64,000 nucleotides of DNA, from assembly GCA_032173965.1 (NCBI GenBank), contig JAVUNC010000019.1, positions 6,882,501-6,946,500 on the forward strand. The letters are read 5' to 3'. How positions within the stretch are numbered: the stretch's first letter is position 1; every line of letters starts with the position of its first letter. This document shows, one piece after another, positions 52,844 through 64,000 of this stretch. The translations under genes and the position numbers were made by a program. Below the pieces are notes generated by a model. That model worked only from the letters and a program-made list of their open reading frames with translations. It was not told the origin of the DNA and made no database searches. Origin of the DNA: Sitta carolinensis. Its lineage: Eukaryota > Chordata > Aves > Passeriformes > Sittidae.

Positions 52844-55800
52844 TTCAAAAGGCTTTGAACAGACACTTCTCTACAACAAAATTTTTCTTCACAACTGCTT
52901 CTGTGGTTGTAAGTGGGTAAAGGATGCAAAATAAGTTTATCTGATAAAAAGCAAAAAAAATTAAATTTTTAAGGTCTAGAAGTCCCAGCATAGTTGAGAC
53001 AGACCACATGATTCATGTTTCCTTAACAGCTCCCAGCTAATTCGAAGCGCTTGTACAAACAGGTTAATTCATCTTCCAGCTCAATGTAAAACAAGATTTT
53101 AGCCACAGCATAGCATTGAGCAATACTACCTGACAGAGCCAGCTGCCTGATAACGAGAGAAATTTTCAAGCACTTAGTACTATGAAGTGAGCAAATCAGG
53201 TTTTATTACACTACTGAAAAAATTAAAGAAACACTCTTCAGTGCCAATAAAACAACAGTGTATGATTGATTACTGGTCAGCACATTTCCATTCTATCAGT
53301 ATGGGCAATGAAACTGTTCATATAGTCTTCAAACCTGAAAGGGAAATACTAGGCACTGGATTTAATGCTTCTTCCAGTCAATTACCAGTAGAAAAGGTAA
53401 ACATCTTCAATTAGAGTCAAGCAGCCAGTGATGTCTCTTCTCTAACAGTTCTGTAAAAAAAGCCAGCATTTAACTACAAACTGATTTAACTTCTGCATTT
53501 CCCCCAAGCAGGGCAAATGAAATAGGTGAGCTGGAAATTCCAGCCCTATGTTCAATTTTGCATTTGGAAACATAACTTCCAAATCAGACAATATAATTTT
53601 CGCAACAACTTTTAAAACCTTTGATCTGGGTGCTGTGAATTGAAATTCCAGGAGGTAAGCAAGAGGGGAACAAAATTTGCCAACTGCTTAGGTGTCCATT
53701 AAACAAAGCAGCAAATGAATGACCCAAACTTTTACTTGTTCATTGTTTTTTTTAGGTTACTAAACAGAGAGCAGGCAGACTGACAACCCTTCCCAGCTTT
53801 AGTGATGCAAATGAGAGATCTGAGCAGGTGCCTAAGTGACAAAACATCAGCCAAGCAAACAAAGTTTCAGTGGAAGTGACACATCCTAGCAGAACATTTC
53901 AAGTCCAACAAAATCACCACGCTTTTCTATTTGAACATTTTATGGTTTTCTTCCATAACAGCATTTCAAAGGAAATTTTTATCAATTCTTGCACCCAGAG
54001 CAAGAAACTAGTTTCTACATAGAACCGTATTTAAAAAGAAACTTGCTTGCAGCAAGTTTGCATAGACTGACTCTGACTCAGTTGTATTTCCAGATCTACA
54101 ACTCGCCCCGTCTCTTTGATCACATAGCTTCTCACTTGTACCTCACTTAAAAGAACTGCAGAAATAGAAGAGGTTCTAGGGAAGCAATGGCAGGAGGAAG
54201 CTGAATTATTAATTGCAGAGATAGCCACTCTCATCAGAAGTCCATGCAACACAGGCAGGAAGTTCCATCAGCCTCCACAGAACTCTTTATGAACTGCATT
54301 TTACTTCTGGTCCTTCTCTTGGGCACTTCAGTATTTTAAGGAACATATAAATATGGCACAGATCACTATCAATGAAAAAATATGTGAAGAAACAGGCACT
54401 CGACCACTAAAACTACTTAATTTTATACAATTCTTGCATTTAAAAAACGTAAGAATAAAAAAAATTAAAAGAGATACATGCGTCATAAAACAATATAGGA
54501 TAGGGCAATAAAATATTATCATCACAAGCCACACCCCTGAGAGTATAGCAGATATTAGCTTACAAATGCACAAAATAAAAAATACAAAACTTAATGAGCA
54601 ATTTCTGCAAATATTATAAAATATGATTATTATTGCATCTTACAATTTATTATCTCTTTTATTTGCCAAGACTTAATCTGACTATTATAATTCAATAAAA
54701 TAATTTAACAGAATATTGAATCTGCTCTTCCAAGTAATTGTGTCTTCCCAAATGCAAAAATGCTGGCTGAGATTCTTTGCAGTACAGCCTTTAGACACTG
54801 TAAGCAGGTAATTCAGTCAGGGTACAGACATCAAATCAGTCTGATGCTTTTTCACCCTTGTTTACCTGTTCTCTTTCCACTGTTGCTCCAGACAACCATT
54901 AGACCAATAAAGCTTGAATGAAAGCATGAGCTAAGGTATTCAAAATCATTTGTAAGAGGGTATCATGCAATAGCTACAACTGCTTCCTGACAAAAAAAAA
55001 CAAAACAAAAAAAAGAAACAATGATCTATGGAAAAGTAGCTTGCTTTTATTCCTTACTATAATCAGAAAATCTAGATGAATTGACAAATTTCCTGTAGGA
55101 AGAACTGCACAAGAGCTTTTACTCCCAAAAGCTACCTCATTTTTTTTTTTGTTATGCATATTGCACAGACACAAATAATTTTGAATTACTTCTTCATGGC
55201 CTTCCATGCATAAAGCTGTGCTCTGCACTATCCATCAAGCTGCTGGGGCCCCACAAGCCTGTATTAAACAAGAACCAATATAAACAGAGTGCCCTGGCTG
55301 ACAAGCCATCAGGAATAGATTTGGCAGATAACAAACGGCTGTATTCCTCATGTCCTGCCTTTAAATAAAACAAACAAACAAAAAAACCCACAACCTTGCA
55401 ATAAACATGGAGCAGAATCAGTTTTAGGGGGTTATTAAGTACTTTATATTAAAGCTGCAGGTCAGCTCGAGGCCCAGTCTATTTATCAAAAAAGTTACTT
55501 GTGGCCAACAGCTGACAAATCTGATTCCTTTGGTTTTCAAAGTCTACAGCAGACCAAAAAGCTGACCAACATTGATGTATAACAAATCCAAGTGAAAATT
55601 ATGAAAAACAGATAAAATATTCCACTTTGTAACTGGAGATGTTACAAACAAACCAATAAATCAATTTCCTTTCCCCTGCTTAAAGGCACCCCAACTCATT
55701 AGTTCAGAGCTATTCTTGGTGGGAAGGGGTGACATTTATAATTTCAGAAGTATCTATTTCACAATAAAATCCTCAGTGGGGAAATAGAGGACTTCATGCT

Positions 55801-58118
55801 GAAGAACAGTTACTCAAATAGAAAAGTAGCAATTTTCAGAGGAGCATCTTTAAATCTCTGCCACTGGCACTGACCTAAAAATCACTCTCAGAGAAGGAGA
55901 CATCTATGAAATTTCTAATTGCCTTTTTGCCTTCACCAAAATGGAATTTTCTCACCAGCTTAACAACTCAGAATACAGGAGAGGCATATGAACAAAACTC
56001 ATGTAGCCTAGGAAAACCAGTGACTATCACCAGGACAGTAACAGCATGACAGCTACTGCTAACTCATATTATTCAGAGAGTGCAATTGTGAAAATAAAGA
56101 GAGGGAATGTAAGAGCAGACTTTCCGAGGCCTTAAGCCAGGTACCCAGCTTGGAAAAAGTTTCGTTGAGAGCTCTGTATTTGTGACCATTCTCTATAAAA
56201 ACCTCTCTCAGTTTTAAAACAGAATATAGCAACCCAAGTAATTCTTCCTTTTCCAGCTGTAATGTATGCTGCGAGTGAATTTGATTCTGGGTAATACTGC
56301 AGCGTGGTTTGTTTGTCTTACCCAATGCAGCTTTGTTCTTTTTTTAGCATCTTTTATACTGTAGCAGTCATCACCTATAGAGCAACAATTGCTAAACTAC
56401 TTTATTCCCCTTCTCAGTAGCACATTATATGCTGCAAAAGTTCAGCAGGCCCCATGCTAAAAATCCCAGCAGCAAACTTACTGAAGCCAGTGAGTTCCCA
56501 CCTAAAATCAGATGCAAGATCAGATTGTGGATTTTATCTACTCTCAGAATTATTAAATGACTGAAGAGAAAAACTAGATAATTACCTTCATTTGCCCACC
56601 ATGTAAGTGATTCTGGCTCAACAGAACTTTGATGAGAGATGGAGAAGAGCACCTACAGACAAATTTATGTCACTATTTTTTTTTTTAATAATAAAGATAA
56701 ATTGCTATTATCAATGGAATATAACTCTGCCAAGCCTCTGAGTCTCTGCAACTGCCTCGGGCTTTTAAAAATGTATTTCCAAGATAAATATCAAAGAAAA
56801 AAAACATTTGCAAATAATGTTAAAAATGTTCTAGCCGTTTAATTGGAAAATTCCATTTGAGAACTTGAAATTTTGCAGGGCTGCCTTTGTGTCAGGAGTA
56901 CACAGCACACTGAAGCATACTTACACATCAGCAAGTATCACAGGTTTATAACAACTTTAAAAGTCACATAAATTGTAGTTTTCTAGTGAGCTATGCTTAC
57001 AGGCTGGCTGCTTTCCAAGGTAAGCATAGAACAAACAATAGATGGGTTACCTGGCAGGCTTTGAAGCAAAAGAAGAAAAATGCAGCAGTTTTGCAGAAAA
57101 TTTATAAATGTTTCATTCCCACTAGAAGCAGCAGAAACTTGCATTTACTCCATTTCTGGACATGAAATCCTGTTTTCAATCTATTGTGTTTCAGTATAGA
57201 TCAATATCCAAAGCAGAGTCAAAACCCACATGTTGCCAAACTACTGTCCCTCTATTAACTAACAATATTTCTGCTTCAGGACCTTCCTGTCAGAGATGAG
57301 TATCTCTGTGTGAGTGCTTTTCAGTCTTCTAGACAACAGCCCTCGCATCTCGTTTGCACAGCTCACCAGTAGGATCAGTCAACAGCAAATCTGGCTATTT
57401 CTAAGATTACATAACAAACCACTGCTAAGAAGGGTAGCTTTAACCCCGTCTTCAGCTTTGTAATTTCCTCTTGCCATCAGCTACAATAGGAAGCTTTTCT
57501 GACAGGTCTCCAAAAGGATGTCCCCAGGGCTTCAGGTGGGTTGAGGTCTTCCAAGCCATTTCTAGCAGAGCATTTCAGGATGTCAACCATGGGAACTGTG
57601 CTGTGCATGGATGCAGGCTGTGCCTGGGAAGATGCACAACTGCGTTGGTCTGTGTGTACTTGCGCTAATGAAGCTTCGTGGCTCAGCAGGGATTCTCACG
57701 GCACCAGCCTAATGCAGACATGTTGCCTCTGCTTCCAGGGCTACTGAATCTGATTCTATAAAACATTTTTCTTCACTTAAATGCTCTCAAAGCCAGAAAA
57801 TGTCTCATCAGTACAGTAAAATAAAGCAACTCATGTTCCTTGTTAAAGCTGAATGGCTTTGGTGCCTCAAACACCTACAAAGGTATGAACTGCCATTTGA
57901 TTCTTGTAAATTTTTTGGAATTTAGATGCAAAGGATCCAGCCATATTGACAAATGAGTAACAAAATGTTTTGCATGAACATTTATCAAGGTCATTTTACC
58001 CTAAAACAAATTATTGGCATAAGAAGCTAGATAAAGTAATTTAATGCTGAGACAACCGGGAAAGTTTATCTGCCAGCACTTATGCAATACTTCACTAAGA
58101 TGCCAGAAGACAAACAGG

Positions 58119-58135
58119 AAAAAAAAAAAAAAAAA
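58119..58135. repeat. A17 homopolymer
   Basis: 17 consecutive A on the plus strand, upstream of E1. Confidence 0.95.
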
Positions 58136-59172
58136 GCAACATCTAAGACCATGATTTTTAGCTTTTTAGCCTTTTATTATGTAAAATAGTAGCTCACTTG
58201 AAACAGAAACTCAGTTTCTAATAAAATTTGCCAGAACTGAAAGGAGCTTATAAAAATAATCAGAATTGGTTTAATAGGTGCTGCATTTCCCATCACAAAG
58301 CCCAAGTCAATGTAAGTAAGACACAGTAAGAATGAGCTTCGAGTCAGCTGCAAACAGCTGGCAGCTGAAGATGCTTTAGACAGACATGCTGGGGCAGACA
58401 CATAGATGCTAGTCAATCCAAGAACAAAGTAAACATGAAATAATTACAGAACAGCAAGTGACCTAGTCAGGGAAATAACCTATTACAGCTACTCAGGGAC
58501 TACTAGATTTTACACATGTGAGTAATGCTCTGGCTTAACAAGAGCTATTAGGAAAAAAGTGGGGGAGAAGGTAAGCCTGCAAGAACTACAGATTAAGAGA
58601 TTCTCAACAACATCTGGGCATTGTTACACAGCAAGTGATCCCCCTTCCAGTCTCTGACTCAGTACCACTGATGTTGCTACAAAAGTGCCTTAAAAGCTGA
58701 AAAGCCACGGGGAAAGAAACAAAAACAACAACTTTTAAAAGGCCACTGAAGGAAAAAAAATGTTTGGATCATTCTGAAAACTACGCTGCTCATACGTAGA
58801 GAATGAGAGGCCAAAGGAGAAATAATACCCTGACCTACACCAGAGCTATCATGTGGAAGACAAAGGAAATAGGTGACAAGGTAGAAACAGTCTAGAAAAG
58901 GTTATTATTGGTACCCCCTCTCCCCTCTAAAATAAATAACAAAAAAATAAAAGAGAAAATGCAAGGAGTCAATCTTTGCACTAGATAAATCTTATCCAAA
59001 AAAGGAAGATACTGTCCAACTCTGGCTGTGCAGGTCATGCGACCGGAAATATCTATATCAAGAAATTTCTCACAGCAGTTTTGATAGGCATGAAACATGT
59101 TTCACATCAGCCATATCTAGACTTTTCTTTAGGGATAGAAAGACTTAATGATCTACCAATTAATTTTAAGGA

Positions 59173-59205
59173 TTTTTCTTCCTTTTTTTCCCCCCTTTCT
59201 CTTTT
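59173..59205. repeat. Pure polypyrimidine tract
   Basis: 33 nt of only C and T on the plus strand, including a run of six C. It is low-complexity sequence that could adopt a triplex, but it is not a splice acceptor for the minus-strand gene. Confidence 0.85.
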
Positions 59206-62200
59206 GCTACTAGACTCTCTTCCAAGAAGACCTAGTATTGCCTCAGTTATTTCCAAGTGGGAACACACCCTGGTGTGTGCTTCCCCTTTTACCAAGGGCC
59301 CTGACCTTTCAGGAAAAAGGTTATATAAAAACACAGAATTCCTGGAAAGAATTTGCTTTCTGATTAGCACAGTAATATCACTGTAACAAGAAATTACCTT
59401 CAAGGTATAAAACATGCTCATTAGTAAGTAACTGGGCAACTAAGGATGTATGTGAGAAAGCAAGCACATCTTTTTAGTTGCATTTGTAGAAGGATTCTCA
59501 AATGTAAGCACAGCTCTTGAAATGCTTTTAATGAGTTCATTGCAATGAGCATTGTGGAAGTGACATTTTTATTGGGGAAATTATTAATTATAGACTTGTC
59601 AAAAATAGTTGCTGACAACATTCCACTTCCCTCTCTTCCTCATCAGGTTGAAGCTTCTCTCTCTGTGTTGTCTGAAAGCACAGTGTTGAAACTCTCAGTG
59701 TGGTTTCAAATAATCAAAGGACAGTATGCTTTTACTTACTGGGACACTTTTACATCTAAGCACTACAGCCCCAAGAAAATTACTCCACCTCAGGTATGAC
59801 TGCAAGGCATTCTCAAGTTAAGGAAAAAACTCAAACACAGGTACAAAGTTAAACACAGAAACACCAGAATTAAAAGTAAGAGCATTGACTATGAAATATT
59901 CTTATGATCCAGAGTTAAGTAACATTTTTCATCTGTACAAGGAAGAGACAACTATATTCTCCTATATTGTGATGTTCACCTCTGAAATAATTTCGTTGCC
60001 AGCAAGACCATCAAAACCAGCTTGATAAACAAGAGAAAGAATAGTGATAGCAAATAGTACAACACAGAGATCCAAGACCTGAAATTACACAGTATCACTT
60101 GGAGCCTATCAAAGCCATTCATTTTGCTAACATAAGTAAATACATGGAAACTATTTAGAGACTCAGTAGTTACACATCAAACAAGGGACAGGAAGATTGT
60201 TCCAACCCTTTACTAAAATGTTATGAATTAATTAACTGGCAGCAGGGTCAGTTGTCTTTCCCAGAGGCACAAACCCAAGGCAACACAGAGGGATGCCACT
60301 TGCCAAGCTCATGGGCAGAATGAATAGTATGGGAATTTCTGTTCTAGAGGAGGCACCAAATGAAGATAACTTACTCCTATGTCTTAACTTCTACTAAGCA
60401 GGGTTCTACACCTAATTCTCCACAATGGCAATGACATAAGAGCCCCAGTGACAAGCAAGGTCTTGCTCATCACAGTTCTGACTTCTCCCCTCAGAAATCC
60501 CTGAGAAAAATCCCTGGATGTTACAGTATCAGTTATATACTTGGACTAACACAAATATCTTAGAAGAAAGAAGGCCATAATTTCTCAAGGCTAAAACATA
60601 AAAATTTTAATTTTATGTGAAGCTGCTTAACACTCAAAACTTTCTTCTCACACAAATCATTTTCACCTGCTTCTGCTGCTGTTGTGGATGAACAGCCGGG
60701 GAGAGAGGACAAAGGACCAAACCAACACAGCACTGGGAATGAAGGAAGACACTGTGTCAAAGGCAAGCCTAGAGCTATTGGAAAGCCCTGTACTCCAGTT
60801 AAGCAAGGCAATACAACATGCCTTCTAACAAAGACAATTTGAAAGCAATTACAGCCCAGAAGATTAATGTACTGACTCAGGCGTAGATGAGCCTGAGTTT
60901 TCCACCGCCCATATTTCCCAAGAATCCTTGTCTAACTTGCAGAAGGAGGGGTAGAGCTGCTTAGAATTTTCAAAATGCAGTAAGGAGAAAATTTGAAAAC
61001 AACTTGAGGAAACATGGATTCCTGCTGAGCACAGAGTTTTCAACAACAGCTAAGATTTATTATATTGAAACTTTTTTCCAACCTAGATACAAGCTAAAAC
61101 AGCATGTGTTTCCTTTCCAATTCAGCCACAGCTGAACATTTCATTGAACCATTACAGTAAGAAAAGAAGCTTTCATAACAACTTTATGAAGTTCTCTTCT
61201 TTTGGGATCAAAAAGATGTATTATTAAAGCAAGGCCCGTAAGATGAATCAATCATTGGACTAAGTGATGTCAAGGACTGCTGGGCAATTAAATCCCATTA
61301 TTAATTTCGGCGTATTGATGAGAACTTCGGAAGAGAGTATTGAGGAAAATAAATTGAAGACAAATGCTCATGAAACTATTCTTTGAGATTTTACTTTCCC
61401 TCTGCCCCAGATCTAAATATTAAAAAAATGCAGATAAAGTCTTCATCAATATTTTCAAATGTTTTATGGGCAATGCATACTGTAAATTTAGCTTTAAATA
61501 TATTATTAGCATACTTACTAAGCAATCAGTTTTATTTTGTTTGGGGTACTTTGCTATAGAGAAATGGGAACACACAAAAAAGTGACACCTTTGAGAATTT
61601 CTGCTATAGAAGAAATAGAAGGTAAGCTAGCAATAGTAATTTTTAGATCACAAATACAGCATTTTTAGATCTTTCCCTCTCCTTCACTAGTTTAATGACA
61701 TGACAATTTCCAAAGAGAAATACATAAACAATGTAATACAAACCCAGTGAAATAACAGCCACATGAACTCTGTTTGGAAGCAGCTGACTGGTCAAACAGC
61801 ACATGGGGAACCCTCATTAGTCCCAGTGTGTGCTGCTCCTTGATTTGTTTCCATCAGGCAAAGGATGTTGAGGTAAAGGTACAGCTGGTTCTTTGAAAGC
61901 AATATCATTAAAGGATAAAAATAAAAAATTCAAAAGTATCAAGGTTTTATGATAAAACAATCCATTTTCTAACAACATCAGGTGAAAACTCTCCTTTTTT
62001 TCCTTACAGAAAGGAAAAGACCTTTTGTAGAATACTACAATATATACAATCAAATAATCTTTATTATTTACATGTCACTTTTAAAACCTCTCCTTGCAAA
62101 TCACATCTGATTCTATCGTTTGGTTTTATTTTATCCTTTTTTCTTTTTTAATTAAACTCTGCCTCACAGAAACATCAGCAATTATGCTTGGTAGAATGGG

Positions 62201-64000
62201 GTAAGAAGTTCACACAAAGCTCTCTCACAGCACAGGCAGTGATGACAGGTTCTGTTAAATATGCATTTTCTCACCTTAAAGATATTTCACTGGAAAGCCT
62301 GAGCAGCAGAAGAAACAGTAATGGTCTCTTGGCAAGCATATATAAGCTGCCATTATTGTGATGAAACATTAAACCACAAGCAGCTTCCACAGCCAGACCT
62401 GCTTATGTAAAGGAGTGCATTTCTTCAAGTGTTTTAGTTTAAATAGATATTAAAATATTGTTAAGGACTGTCTTCTAACTCAGCTTTCACCTCTTTTGTA
62501 TGTATAATACAATACATTACTGTGTTTTTGGAGTAAGGGTTTGGTTGTTTTTATTTTTTAAAAATCTTAGAGAAAAGATTAAATTGAAAAGAAATTAGCT
62601 GCCTTCTGCTTCCTACCAGCAAAGTAGTACAGACTTTTTTAAATCCTGGATCAAAACTACCTTATGCAATTTTGAATTTGTCAAGGCTAGTACCAATCCC
62701 TCAAAAGAAGGATTTCCTTCATTTCATTTTGGGCATTTACATAAGCACCTTAAGTTGGGTCACTGGAATTATTCTCCCTCATTCCCCATCCCATCTCACT
62801 CCATTCAGAAGGCTCATCCTATAATCTAATTTCACAAAAGAAAACTGCACTTTCTCTCCCTGTGAAGCAGCAAATATACATACAGCTTATTTTCATGGAG
62901 GCTTGAGCTACAGGGGGTTAATATTTTAGAACTCCTAGGTAAAATTTGCAATCACAGTAGGAAAAGCTTAAGAGACACTTAACCTCAGGAATGCCTCACA
63001 TCTTAGTGACATTAGGAACCTCCAAATGCAAATTACTGTGCAGGCACTTGTTTTTTTAAGTTTTCCTCTGAGTAAAGGGGTGAAGGAAAAAGGTACAAGA
63101 TGCCCTGGAAGAGCTTCCTCTTAGGAATAAAAGGGTCTTTTACAAGAACATGATTATCTCTGTAGACCCACACAGCTTGGATTTCTAAGGTGAATTTCAC
63201 AATGTAATGAAATGTAGCCCTTTCAAGTTCTTTTGGAAATCAGTTCAAGAGCCAGGTCATCAGACTTGCTGAAATATGTAAAGGATAAAAAGTGACAATA
63301 AAATTGCCTTTTTTCTCTTTACATATAAGAAATTACTTAACGTGCAGAATCACAACAAACTCCAATAATGAAAAAAAACCTGCAAAATTAATTGCTTCTG
63401 CAAAAGAGCTGCCTTTTCAGTTTTCTTTCAGTTTGATCCTACTGATTTGATCATATCACAGGTCCTTCAATCAATGCCATCAGTTTGGAAAAACTAACTG
63501 TGTTAGACTGAGGTGGTATTTTAATTATCATGGTCCTCCTCAAAGATAAAAGCTGGAAGATATCATTAGATCACTTAATCAAATGTTTATGGAATACCAT
63601 TCCACCATATTCAACAATAGCTGGTCTGCAAAAAGGTTTCCCCGTATTTTGATATGGTAACTTTGATCTATAAAAAGAATTGCAAGGTAACCACAAAACT
63701 TCAGTGTTCATTTAGATAAACTGGACAAAAGCAATAATATACCATGAACAGCCAGTCTCCAGTCAAATTATTCATAACCCAAAATAATAGAGAGTGACCA
63801 AGCTCAGAAATTTAATTTTCCTAATTCAACAAGGGACTTCCTGAGCTCGTATACAATTTTGAAGAACTTGGCCTATCAACAACTATTCCTTATATTTATT
63901 TTTATGTTCAGAGACAAGAACATAAAAATGAGATTGCAAAGCTTTTGCTCAGGATTCCTATCTGGTTGAACAAACAGAGAGCATCTATCATTATTTAGAT

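Larger units (their letters stand above)
48988..64000 (-). other. LCLAT1: Upstream region of LCLAT1 (5' intron, no exon recognised)
   Basis: The acceptor directly before E1 shows that transcription begins further right, so much of this 15 kb is presumably intron between 5' UTR exon(s) and E1. I see no CpG island and no exon I can recognise. It contains an A25 run (50765-50789), a TGA microsatellite, an A17 run (58119-58135) and a 33-nt pure pyrimidine tract (59173-59205). The short open frames here have no recognisable domain. The true promoter is probably right of 64000, but short untranslated exons cannot be excluded by eye. Confidence 0.6.

Overview
The window is intronic DNA from an animal nuclear genome, almost certainly a bird. 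It is AT-rich and CpG-poor, with no operon-like layout and no CpG island. Four CR1-type LINE 3' ends, the dominant interspersed repeat of birds, are recognisable (about 5.7, 32.7, 34.3 and 35.9 kb). I would not commit to an order; a passerine or other neoavian is only a guess.

One gene is supported: LCLAT1 (lysocardiolipin acyltransferase 1, also called ALCAT1 or AGPAT8), on the minus strand. Its exons run from high to low coordinates: E1 with the start codon (48820-48987), E2 with the NHRTRMD acyltransferase motif (46427-46625), E3 with the FPEG motif (33969-34115) and E4 (25486-25602). All four have canonical AG/GT borders, and the phases join exactly (0, 1, 1, 1). Together they give 619 coding nt, about 206 codons, which I judge to be the N-terminal half of the protein. 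The C-terminal exon or exons, with the rest of the fold, the C-terminal membrane segments and the 3' UTR, were not found and probably lie left of position 1. The promoter and 5' UTR exons probably lie right of 64000, or are short exons in 49-64 kb that I cannot recognise.

Layout: 1-25485 is the start of a very long intron after E4. 25603-33968 is the intron between E3 and E4. 34116-46426 is the intron between E2 and E3. 46626-48819 is the intron between E1 and E2. 48988-64000 is the region upstream of the first coding exon. The introns hold CR1 fragments, microsatellites, long A/T homopolymers (one run of 58 A) and small hairpin or direct repeats. The other open reading frames are short, have no recognisable domain, and behave as chance frames.

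I found no undescribed biological system. Three points deserve a second look. First, the usual LCLAT1 start ATG is out of frame here, while a second ATG 8 nt downstream is in frame. Second, E3 is a multiple of three in length, carries the FPEG motif, and lies between two CR1 copies in opposite orientation, a layout that can favour exon skipping or circular RNA. Third, the long homopolymers are strongly strand-biased relative to transcription.
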